From the NCBI GenBank assembly GCA_030430845.1, contig JAUIKE010000063.1, positions 1 through 39,951 of the forward strand: 39,951 nt of DNA, read 5' to 3'. This document shows, in pieces, positions 7,543 to 14,667 of this stretch; within the stretch, counting starts at the first letter, position 1; each line of letters opens with the position of its first letter. The DNA is from Bacteroidia bacterium. Lineage in GTDB: Bacteria; Bacteroidota; Bacteroidia; Chitinophagales; Saprospiraceae. The notes beneath the pieces were generated by a model that saw nothing but the letters and a program-made list of their open reading frames with translations, did no database searches and was not told the DNA's origin. The translations under genes and the position numbers were made by a program.

Positions 7543-8814
7543 ATGCGCACATCTGCTGTAGAATGGATGCGTCAGATCTATACCAATGGGTTTAAAGGGA
7601 AAATGATCTCTATCCCCGCCGATTTTGACAGCCTGGAAAAAGCTGCCAGGGAGCGCATGTCCGAAAAAGGCTTTGCTTATGTCGCCGGCGGAGCCGGAGC
7701 AGAGCAAACGATGATGAATAATCGCAGAGCACTGGATGAGGTGCGCATCTTGCCGCGCATGCTGAAGGATGTGTCGCAAAGAGATCTGTCGATCAAGCTT
7801 TTCGATCAGCAGCTACCGGCACCTATTCTACTGGCCCCCATCGGTGTACTGGATCTGGCTATTAAGAAAGGAGATCTTCACCTTGCCCGGGCAGCCTCCG
7901 AATTTGGATTGCCTATGATCTTTTCCAATCAGGCTTCTATGCCGATGGAAACTTGCGCTAATGAAATGGGAGACAGCCCGCGTTGGTTCCAATTGTACTG
8001 GAGTAAGTCGGACAAACTGGTCCAAAGCTTCCTGCAAAGGGCCGAAAATTGTGGCTGTTCTGCCTTGGTGGTTACCCTGGATACAACTATGCTTGGCTGG
8101 CGTCCCCGCGATCTCAACTTAGGTTATCTACCCTTTTTGTATGCCAAAGGACTCGGTCAGTACCTATCTGACCCTGTTTTTCAAAAACTCGTGGAAGAGC
8201 GAATGGAGCATGAAGACCTTCCCCCTTCAGGCGGCGTTACCCTTCAGGCACTCGTGTCTCTGATCCGACTTAGTTCCAAATATCCTGGCAGCAGTTTTTG
8301 GCAAAAATTCAAGAGCAAGAAAGGATTGTATGGCGTCAGAACTTTTACCGACACCTATGTCAGGCCTTCTCTGAACTGGGAAGACATTAAGCGATTAAAG
8401 GAATACACCAAGCTTCCAATCATATTAAAAGGTATTCTCCATCCGGATGATGCGCTCCGAGCCATTGACGTAGGTGTTGACGGCATCATTGTATCCAATC
8501 ATGGAGGGCGACAGGTAGATGGGTCCATTGCAGCATTTGAAGCCCTACCGAATGTAGCAGAAGCGATTAAAGGACAGCTGCCTATTCTAATGGACAGTGG
8601 CATTCGTTCCGGCGCGGATATTTTCAAAGCACTGGCCATGGGAGCCGATGCCGCGTGTATTGGTCGGCCCTATGTATATGCCCTCGCACTCGGCGGAGAG
8701 GCCGGAGTAAAAGCCTTGTTGCAACATTTTCTTTCAGAGCTGGAGCTGACCATGGGGCTAAGTGGATGCAGGAGCATCCAGGAAATTAATTCCGAAATGA
8801 TAAAAAATAAATAA
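7543..8814 (+). CDS. FMN-dependent alpha-hydroxy-acid oxidase/dehydrogenase
   Basis: The protein is a 423-residue TIM-barrel enzyme of the LldD, glycolate oxidase and lactate 2-monooxygenase family. Landmarks are APIGVLDLA near 98-106, WFQLYWSK (148-155), VTLDTTMLGWRPRDLNLG (177-194), the FMN-contacting Lys in IILKGIL (about 296), catalytic His320 and Arg323 in VSNHGGRQVDGS, DSGIRSG (351-357) and IGRPYVYALA (373-382). The GWRPRDL stretch and the length are closer to lactate 2-monooxygenase-like members than to short glycolate oxidases; this is judged by eye. It oxidises a 2-hydroxy acid to a 2-oxo acid using FMN. The N-terminal 25 residues are not conserved and a later start, such as MISIPADF at residue 21, is possible. 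Confidence 0.9.
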   Translation: MRTSAVEWMRQIYTNGFKGKMISIPADFDSLEKAARERMSEKGFAYVAGGAGAEQTMMNNRRALDEVRILPRMLKDVSQRDLSIKLFDQQLPAPILLAPIGVLDLAIKKGDLHLARAASEFGLPMIFSNQASMPMETCANEMGDSPRWFQLYWSKSDKLVQSFLQRAENCGCSALVVTLDTTMLGWRPRDLNLGYLPFLYAKGLGQYLSDPVFQKLVEERMEHEDLPPSGGVTLQALVSLIRLSSKYPGSSFWQKFKSKKGLYGVRTFTDTYVRPSLNWEDIKRLKEYTKLPIILKGILHPDDALRAIDVGVDGIIVSNHGGRQVDGSIAAFEALPNVAEAIKGQLPILMDSGIRSGADIFKALAMGADAACIGRPYVYALALGGEAGVKALLQHFLSELELTMGLSGCRSIQEINSEMIKNK

Positions 8815-10025
8815 TGGTTCAAACGCCCGTTTGCATCATCGGAGCCGGTCCGGCCGGCTTAAGTGCCTCGCTCTTTCTCAGCAAGGCAGGCATTGAGCAT
8901 GTGATCCTTGACCGGGCGAGCTTTCCCCGGGACAAGGTATGCGGAGAGTCTTTTGACGGCAAGGTATATCATCTTCTCAATCGGCTGGATCCTTCCTGGC
9001 TCCAAGAGTTAAAGCAGTCAGGTCAACTTCAGGAATGCCGATCGTATAGCCTGACCAATAGCTGGGGGCATACATTAGGCGTGGATTTTTCTGCGGATCA
9101 AACCCCTAAACTGCACATCAAAAGAAAAGTTTTTGATCACTTTTTAATGGAAAAAGTACAGGGCCAACAGGCAGCCAAGGTGCATCAGCAAACCAATGTG
9201 CAACAAATAATTCAGCAGGAAAACGGCGTTTTGGTAAAAACCGATCGGGGCGACTTTTTCACTCAACTTCTAATTGTAAGCAGTGGCGCCAATTCTCTGA
9301 TAAAAACTTTTTTTCAGCCGAAAAAACAGCCAAAGAATACTTTTCTGTTCGCTCGCGGATATTTCCGAGATATCCAGCCCAATACTGAGCGGGCAGAATT
9401 GGAGATCTTTTTCATCCGCCGTCCTTTCAAAGGTTGTCTGTTGCTTTGTCCGCTGGCAAATGGCGAAACGAATGTAGAGATCGGGATGGAGCAAAAAGAG
9501 TGGAAGCGGCACGGCCAGGCCCTTGAAGACTTGTTAAAAACAGCCTGCCGGCAGCCCATACTCGGCCGGCGTTTTGAGAAAGCACATCAACTTACCGACA
9601 TCAAGACTACGGCGATGGATCTTTCAACGGCTCGGCGCACCTATGTGCAGAACCGCATATTGCTGGCAGGAGCTGCCACGGGCTCTGTTAATCCGGTGAC
9701 CGGCTTCGGGGTCGGGCATGCTATGTCGATGGGCATGTTGGCTGCTCAACAAGCCGCCGAGGCTTTGGAAAAAGAGGATTTCAGCGCCGCTTTTTTAAAA
9801 TCTTATGAAAAAAAAGTGAAAGCCAAACTTCGGAAGGAGATTCAAATCAGCCATGCGATCACGCGACTTCAAAAGAGGGTAGATCTTCTGGAGCCCCTGA
9901 TCTACCTCATGAGTAAAGGCCACACTTTAGCCGGTATTTTGAGTGATAAGGACCTGGTTGAGAATATTTTTAACCCTCAATTTTATTGGAAGCATTGGCG
10001 CTCGGCTATATCCAAAAAGGGATGA
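8814..10025 (+). CDS. Geranylgeranyl-reductase-like FAD-dependent oxidoreductase
   Basis: This 403-residue PHBH-fold flavoprotein has the N-terminal dinucleotide motif IIGAGPAGLSASLFLSKAG (8-26) and the FPRDKVCGE signature (38-45) of the geranylgeranyl reductase, halogenase and monooxygenase group. The usual GDAAG-x-xNP motif reads LAGAATGSVNPVTGFGVG, so the conserved FAD-contacting Asp is replaced by Ala. The ATG overlaps the previous stop by one base (TAATG), a sign of translational coupling. The 3' end overlaps the convergent membrane-protein gene by 20 bp. Its reaction is unknown. It may reduce or hydroxylate a lipid or aromatic substrate in a pathway with the two upstream flavoenzymes. 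Confidence 0.85.
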   Translation: MVQTPVCIIGAGPAGLSASLFLSKAGIEHVILDRASFPRDKVCGESFDGKVYHLLNRLDPSWLQELKQSGQLQECRSYSLTNSWGHTLGVDFSADQTPKLHIKRKVFDHFLMEKVQGQQAAKVHQQTNVQQIIQQENGVLVKTDRGDFFTQLLIVSSGANSLIKTFFQPKKQPKNTFLFARGYFRDIQPNTERAELEIFFIRRPFKGCLLLCPLANGETNVEIGMEQKEWKRHGQALEDLLKTACRQPILGRRFEKAHQLTDIKTTAMDLSTARRTYVQNRILLAGAATGSVNPVTGFGVGHAMSMGMLAAQQAAEALEKEDFSAAFLKSYEKKVKAKLRKEIQISHAITRLQKRVDLLEPLIYLMSKGHTLAGILSDKDLVENIFNPQFYWKHWRSAISKKG

Positions 10026-11370
10026 CTGCCTTTTTTACCAAATAATTCCCTGCTGAATCTTTCGGCAATCGTTTTTTGATGACCTGAAGTTCGTGCTTTC
10101 CGGTCGGCAGATCGGCCATGTTGATCATACACAGCAAACCTTTTTGCTGGAAGGCAGGATGCAGATAGAAGGTAGTTTCATAGTTTTCCAATAAAACCCC
10201 GTCCAGGTAAACATCGTATTGCTGTTGGAAGCACTCATTGTAAGCCAGGGAATTTCTGGAGCTATTGGGTCGCGTAACCGTAGAATCGTAAATCCAGATC
10301 TCTGTGTTATCGGTAATATTGGGGCTCAATAATTTCTGGGTCAGGCCTCGTTTCCTTGTTTTTTTCAGATCCGGGCACATTTTTTCGATGGTCAGGTCAT
10401 CATCAGGCTCGTAAAGTAAAAACAGCTCCAGGTAGTTGCCTTGAGGAGTTTTAGAAGGAATGCTAAAAAAGGGGACCGGTACTTTTTCAGGTCGCAAGTC
10501 GTCATAGAAATTCCACTCTACAATATTGGCATCCCGGATGGCAGAAAATTTTCCAGGAAAATATGAATGTCCTACGACGCCTGTTTCACTAATCAATACA
10601 ACCATGGCCAGATAAGGCAGGATAAACCATGCCAAACGCCTACCGAATTTTTGATCGATAAAATTGTAATACAGCGGCCGGTATAAAAAGGAAAGGGAAA
10701 TGAGGCTAAAAAAGCGATAGATCGCGAAGTAAGCCCTTGAGAACCACTTCGCTTTTATTTTTTTCAGGCCTCCCTGTGTAAAAAAATCAATAAGATACAA
10801 TAAGCCCGCAGCCGTAAAAAGCAGTATATATATGCCTGCCCATACCTCCCCCGTAGCTTTCTGCAACAGATCTCCGGTAATCATCATGAATATCAATACA
10901 CCTCCGAAAGAGATCCACATAAAGAAGATCAAAAAACTAAAAGCATAGATGATACTACATACTTTTTCCAGCTTTTCGATGTAATCATCATAATCGCCCA
11001 CTTTCCTTTTTAAAAAGCGATGAAATGTATCTGAAAAATTAAGGTAATGGTAGTTGATCTTTCCGGAGACGTACCTAAGGCCGATGGTACCGATCCAAAG
11101 GCCCCTCAGGATAATGTGAATGCTGAGGTTGACCATCATAAACAACCAGCCGATTCGCAAAAAGGCCAGCATTCGGGAAGCCTTCCAAAAGGCGCTGCCA
11201 CCTTCATTAGGTGTGATCAAGTCCATTCGAGCTGCCCATACTTCCAAAGGGGTGTTCAGTTCCAGCAAAAGCACCAGGGCAAAACCAGATACAATCAATT
11301 CAAGGTTCCAGCTTTGTTCCTGGAGTTTTTCCAGCCACTGTTCAAACGACTTTTTTTTATTGGCCTGCAT
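10006..11370 (-). CDS. Polytopic membrane protein of unknown function with large C-terminal soluble domain
   Basis: The protein has 454 residues and I do not recognise it. About six hydrophobic segments are visible in the first 265 residues (roughly 22-42, 66-100, 138-166, 178-198, 214-238 and 246-264). A soluble domain of about 190 residues follows, with strand-like sequence (for example QQQYDVYLDGVLLENYETT). Ends such as YLDGVLLENYETTFYLHPAFQQKGLLCM suggest a beta-sandwich, but no family is assignable. The start at 11370 follows an inverted-repeat-rich intergenic region, and the first residues are Lys-rich. The gene converges on the geranylgeranyl-reductase-like gene and overlaps its last 20 bp. 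Confidence 0.75.
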   Translation of the reverse strand: MQANKKKSFEQWLEKLQEQSWNLELIVSGFALVLLLELNTPLEVWAARMDLITPNEGGSAFWKASRMLAFLRIGWLFMMVNLSIHIILRGLWIGTIGLRYVSGKINYHYLNFSDTFHRFLKRKVGDYDDYIEKLEKVCSIIYAFSFLIFFMWISFGGVLIFMMITGDLLQKATGEVWAGIYILLFTAAGLLYLIDFFTQGGLKKIKAKWFSRAYFAIYRFFSLISLSFLYRPLYYNFIDQKFGRRLAWFILPYLAMVVLISETGVVGHSYFPGKFSAIRDANIVEWNFYDDLRPEKVPVPFFSIPSKTPQGNYLELFLLYEPDDDLTIEKMCPDLKKTRKRGLTQKLLSPNITDNTEIWIYDSTVTRPNSSRNSLAYNECFQQQYDVYLDGVLLENYETTFYLHPAFQQKGLLCMINMADLPTGKHELQVIKKRLPKDSAGNYLVKKAVIPFWI

Positions 11371-11389
11371 AACGCATATAGGTGTACTT

Positions 11390-11596
11390 AAGAATCAAGG
11401 GGTTGTGTAAAAAGTCCTTCGGCCTTCCTGCCGGCCGGCAGGCGGGTTCACACAACCAATAATATATTTTTTGGAGGTGGTTTAAAGCCCGTACGGGCTT
11501 TAAACCACCTCCAAAACAAAAGTATCTGGGGTGGATAAAAACCTGACTGCCGTCAGGCAGGCGAGGAACGAGTTTTTACACAACCCCTTGGTTCTT
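11390..11596. repeat. MITE-like inverted-repeat element with a 48-bp perfect palindrome inside
   Basis: The terminal arms 11390-11413 and 11573-11596 are 24 bp each and differ at one position. Inside is a perfect 48-bp palindrome at 11469-11516. Two further GC-rich hairpins are visible: the left one is closed by 11401-11408 with 11450-11457, and the right one is at about 11542-11557. The region lies between divergent genes (starts 11370 and 11664) and contains no plausible reading frame. No clear target-site duplication is visible. It could be a non-autonomous mobile repeat or a tandem set of terminators and regulatory hairpins. Confidence 0.6.
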
Positions 11597-11663
11597 CAAT
11601 TAAATGATTTATCGAACATGCAGCTAAAAAACTGAGTTTTATAATAAAAACCAAAAAACAATC

Positions 11664-12023
11664 ATGAGATTTCTTATCAGTATTCTCCTTAATGGCTTAC
11701 TTGTATATTTCGCTTCCTGGCTATTGTCAGGAGTTTATGTAAATAGTTTTTCGGTAGCCATTATTGCCGGCTTAGCCCTGGGTATCATCAATTTATTTAT
11801 AAAACCCATTATTACTTTCTTAACCTTACCGATAACAATAGTCACACTCGGATTATTCCTGTTTGTAATTAACGGAGCGATGGTGCTTCTTGTCGATCGA
11901 TTAGTAGCAGGTTTCTCTGTAAATGGATTGACCTGGGCGATCATTTTCTCTGTAGTTTTAGCCTTTTTGAACCTGTTAATTGGCAATTACTCCGTTAATA
12001 CCAGGGGACCGCTAATCAAATAA
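11664..12023 (+). CDS. Phage_holin_4_2/DUF360-type small membrane protein
   Basis: This is a 119-residue, very hydrophobic protein with four predicted helices (about 4-22, 28-46, 54-78 and 88-110). The arrangement LGIINLFIKPIITFLTLPIT and the glycine-rich spacing are characteristic of the family annotated as phage holin 4 superfamily. That family is widespread as a single chromosomal gene and is generally not phage-linked, and nothing phage-like surrounds it here. The function is unknown. The last residues (NYSVNTRGPLIK) are polar. The gene stands alone between two inverted-repeat regions. Confidence 0.85.
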   Translation: MRFLISILLNGLLVYFASWLLSGVYVNSFSVAIIAGLALGIINLFIKPIITFLTLPITIVTLGLFLFVINGAMVLLVDRLVAGFSVNGLTWAIIFSVVLAFLNLLIGNYSVNTRGPLIK

Positions 12024-12073
12024 TTAAGCCAAGTTGTATCGCAACTTGCGCTATTTAATCTTAAAACACACAC

Positions 12074-12239
12074 TGAAGTTGTTTAAAGTTTTATCACTGG
12101 GCTGCAAAAACGTCTTTTATGCCCATTTTTCGTTTTTTTATCGCTCCATCCGCCTGAGTAGGATGAAGCTCAAAAAAAGCCTCAACTGGACATAAAACCT
12201 TGTTTTTTCGCTTCCAGCAGAAAACTTTAAACAACTTCA
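12074..12239. repeat. Long imperfect inverted repeat in a 418-bp gap
   Basis: The outer arms 12074-12092 and 12221-12239 are 19 bp and perfect. Weaker complementarity continues inward for roughly 30 more bases per side. The interior has no convincing reading frame. Arm sequences are unrelated to those at 11390-11596. It may be a small non-autonomous element relic or a structured RNA. The rest of the 12024-12441 gap shows only the terminator at 12245-12282 and AT-rich DNA before the desaturase. Confidence 0.5.
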
Positions 12240-12244
12240 CTCTT

Positions 12245-12282
12245 AAAAAAAGCTGGATGGTCCAAACCATCCGGCTTTTTTT
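12245..12282. terminator. Bidirectional intrinsic terminator
   Basis: The 11-bp stem 12251-12261 with 12266-12276 contains one G-T pair and has the loop CCAA. It is flanked by an A-run (12245-12250) and a T-run (about 12276-12282), so it is a classic intrinsic terminator on either strand. It ends any transcript coming from the small membrane-protein gene and insulates the desaturase. Confidence 0.85.
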
Positions 12283-12441
12283 GTTTACTTAGGCCCTGGA
12301 ATATTATGAATCCCTTAAATAGTGTTAAAAAGTAAACCAATCTATTGACAAAAGCTTTACTTTGCAGGGTCGTATTTTTTTAACGAAAAAACACATCTTT
12401 ACCTAACTCACAAGTATTACCCATTCTAAATTTTATTCAAA

Positions 12442-13473
12442 GTGACAGAAAAAGAAATTAAAACTGCGCTCAAGAACTGGCGAAGCATTGTAAAAAAGTA
12501 TCAGATACCTAGCACTAAAAAAGCTGTTTCTCAAATTCTTAGTACCTTTTTGCCCTTTCTCGGGCTATGGGTATTAATGTATTTCAGCCTTCATTGGTCC
12601 ATTTGGATCACCCTCGGGCTGGCAGTTGTGAACGCCTTTTTTATGGTTCGAATTTTCATTATTCAGCACGATTGTGGCCACCATGCATTTTTAAAATCAA
12701 AAAGATGGAATGAAGCGATAGGAGTTGTTTGTAGCTTTTTCACTTCTATCCCTTTTAAATATTGGGCGAAGGTTCATAATTTTCATCACTCCCATTCCGG
12801 GCAGCTAGATTACAGAGATATTGGAGACATAAAACTACTGACTGTTCAAGAATACAAAGAATTATCCCGTTGGGGGCGTTTTAAATATCGGGCCTGGAGA
12901 AGTCCCATCGTTTTATTTTTGATTGCACCGGCCGTATATATGGCATTTTCTAATCGGTACCCGATCTTTAAATTAAAAGGATGGGGTGACATCCGGCGCT
13001 CTCAGATTTTAAGCAACATTTTGATCCTTTCGGTCTATGTGGGGCTGGCGCTCCTGGTTGGATGGAAAAAATTCCTGATCATCCACGCGACCATCATTTT
13101 GCTGTTTGCCATTATAGCTTTTTGGTTCTTCTACGTACAGCATCAGCACGAAGAAGCCTACAAACAATGGAAGCCCAACTGGAACTTCCTGGTCGCTTCC
13201 ATCAAAGGGAGCACCTATTACAAACTCCCTAAGCTGTTCAATTGGCTCACAGGTAACATTGGCGTTCATCATATTCATCATCTGGCACCCCGGATTCCCA
13301 ATTATAATCTGATGAAGTGTGCCCGGGAAAACCCTGTTTTCCAAAAATACACGACCATTATTACCTTCAGAGAAAGCTTAAACTGTGTATTCAATAAGCT
13401 GTGGGATGAGCAGATGCAGAAAATGATCTCCTTCCGGGAGTTTTATCGCAGGGAGCAATTAGGGATGGTATAA
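12442..13473 (+). CDS. Membrane fatty acid desaturase
   Basis: This 343-residue integral membrane di-iron desaturase has the three His boxes: HDCGHH (76-81), HNFHH (112-116) and HHIHH (276-280). An additional QHQHE motif is near 233-237. Hydrophobic segments lie at about 33-72, 155-170, 187-207 and 211-232. The box spacing fits front-line acyl-lipid or acyl-CoA desaturases (DesA/omega-6-like); regiospecificity cannot be read off. The start is a GTG at 12442, chosen because TEKEIKTALKNWR is the usual amphipathic start and no better ATG precedes box I. It is followed by a hairpin shared with the convergent cruF-like gene. Confidence 0.92.
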   Translation: MTEKEIKTALKNWRSIVKKYQIPSTKKAVSQILSTFLPFLGLWVLMYFSLHWSIWITLGLAVVNAFFMVRIFIIQHDCGHHAFLKSKRWNEAIGVVCSFFTSIPFKYWAKVHNFHHSHSGQLDYRDIGDIKLLTVQEYKELSRWGRFKYRAWRSPIVLFLIAPAVYMAFSNRYPIFKLKGWGDIRRSQILSNILILSVYVGLALLVGWKKFLIIHATIILLFAIIAFWFFYVQHQHEEAYKQWKPNWNFLVASIKGSTYYKLPKLFNWLTGNIGVHHIHHLAPRIPNYNLMKCARENPVFQKYTTIITFRESLNCVFNKLWDEQMQKMISFREFYRREQLGMV

Positions 13474-13479
13474 AAACAA

Positions 13480-13515
13480 AAGCGTATAAGTCGCTGTTCA
13501 GCGACTTATACGCTT
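13480..13515. terminator. Convergent terminator hairpin, desaturase/CruF
   Basis: Perfect 17-bp arms 13480-13496 and 13499-13515 flank a 2-base gap. The right arm contains most of the CruF stop (13498-13500) and its last five codons, so the terminal residues of CruF are dictated by the stem. An A-rich stretch (13472-13480) precedes the stem on the plus strand and would read as a T-run for minus-strand transcripts. Confidence 0.8.
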
Positions 13516-14307
13516 ACCCAATATATAAATGGGAAGAGGCAACATTGTCACGATCCCAATCACAGCCAAAGGCCAGCCAAAGTACTTATGCGCTGCATAA
13601 AGATAAAAAAGCGCAATCATGAGGTAGATTAAGACTGGTATCCAAGCATGTTTCTCATCATCAGAAGGCTCAGTGGGTCGAAAATACTCAAGCAGCCTAA
13701 AACTTAGAGAAGCCGTTCCTACCACAGCCATCCAGCCCAGAAAATTGCCGGGAGGGACTCCAAAAAAAGCTCCACCATCCAGCCAGGTCCAGTTTTTTTC
13801 AAATTTTTGAACCGGATCAATCATCAAATCCATACTTGTTATTAGCCACGCATCTGTCAACACTAATATCATCAAGGTCCAGACGGAAGATCCCGATCTG
13901 TGAGGTTTTCGCTTTCCCCAAATAGTCAGGCCCGCATTACTAACTGAATATCCAATGTAGATAAAAAAGCACCAGGCGAGTAAAACCGATATAGGAAGAC
14001 TACCAATGCTCCAGACGCTTTTCAGATGAAATTCATATGCGCCGAATGGTTGGTAAACAATAGCCAGGTGCTCAGCTACGAGAGCTATCACACCACTTAC
14101 TAATAAAAAAAAAATACTACGCCTGACACCCAAATGGTGAATGGCATGCCCGATCAGGCTTAGTCCCAAAAAACCTACAGGGATCAGATACAAAACGGGA
14201 TAGGATTGCCAGAGGCCCCAAACTGCGTTGATCAAAAAAGAAACAAGCCCGCTGAGCAGGAATAGAAAAAAAAGGAAAGGTAATCGCCTGGAAAGGAATT
14301 CCTTCAT
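13498..14307 (-). CDS. cruF: CruF-type carotenoid biosynthesis membrane protein
   Basis: The 269-residue polytopic membrane protein belongs to the carotenoid 1,2-hydratase-like CruF (DUF422) family. Diagnostic stretches are FGAYEFH, DAWLITSMDLMIDPV and the WLDGGAFFGVPPGNFLGW segment. CruF hydrates the psi end of gamma-carotene-type carotenoids in bacteria making myxol, deinoxanthin or related pigments. About seven hydrophobic helices are visible. No crtB/crtI/crtY genes are in the window, so it is detached from the rest of the pathway. It starts 27 bp downstream of the pterin dehydratase gene on the same strand, and its C-terminal codons are inside a terminator hairpin. Confidence 0.85.
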   Translation of the reverse strand: MKEFLSRRLPFLFFLFLLSGLVSFLINAVWGLWQSYPVLYLIPVGFLGLSLIGHAIHHLGVRRSIFFLLVSGVIALVAEHLAIVYQPFGAYEFHLKSVWSIGSLPISVLLAWCFFIYIGYSVSNAGLTIWGKRKPHRSGSSVWTLMILVLTDAWLITSMDLMIDPVQKFEKNWTWLDGGAFFGVPPGNFLGWMAVVGTASLSFRLLEYFRPTEPSDDEKHAWIPVLIYLMIALFYLYAAHKYFGWPLAVIGIVTMLPLPIYILGKRISR

Positions 14308-14334
14308 AGAAGAACCAAAAGCTTTTCGGGTGCT

Positions 14335-14577
14335 TTAAGCAAATTTTTTATATACCTTATCAATCGCCGATGCCAGAGCCCGGTCTTTATCCGTAACCAC
14401 ATTGCCTGCATCATGGGTACTCAGACTGATATGCACCTTATTGTACACATTGCTCCAATCAGGATGATGATTGGCTTTTTCGGCATGGAAGGCTACTTCT
14501 GTCATAAAAGCGAAGGCTTCTATGAAGTTTTTGAATTCGAAACTGGCTTTTAGCTGGTTGTTTTCTTCAGTCCACAT
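14335..14577 (-). CDS. Pterin-4a-carbinolamine dehydratase (short form)
   Basis: The enzyme dehydrates 4a-hydroxytetrahydrobiopterin and related pterins (PhhB/PCD). The signature is intact: [17 protein letters not shown] carries the HHPDW catalytic motif, followed by [14 protein letters not shown]. At 80 residues it is shorter than the usual 95-110 aa because the N-terminal strand region is reduced; [15 protein letters not shown] begins directly at the second strand. No aromatic amino acid hydroxylase is nearby. The gene lies between the M42 peptidase and cruF on the minus strand. In some bacteria PCD proteins support Moco or folate metabolism, which might be relevant given moeA and xdhC nearby; this is speculative. 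Confidence 0.9.
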   Translation of the reverse strand: MWTEENNQLKASFEFKNFIEAFAFMTEVAFHAEKANHHPDWSNVYNKVHISLSTHDAGNVVTDKDRALASAIDKVYKKFA

Positions 14578-14623
14578 AATCTATATGATTTATTTCCGAG
14601 GGTTTAGAACCCTAGGTTAGAAT

Positions 14624-14667
14624 TTTGTATTAACGATTGGCGGGTACCCGCCAATCGTTAATACAAA
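14624..14667. terminator. Perfect 44-bp palindrome after the M42 peptidase gene
   Basis: The two 22-bp halves 14624-14645 and 14646-14667 are exact reverse complements. They include the stop codon and the last two codons plus one base of the peptidase gene. No T-run follows on the minus strand. It separates the peptidase from the pterin dehydratase gene. Confidence 0.75.

Noticed and set aside
11664..12023. Prophage reading of the holin-family gene
   Set aside because: The family is common on chromosomes without phages, and no endolysin, tail or integrase gene is near.
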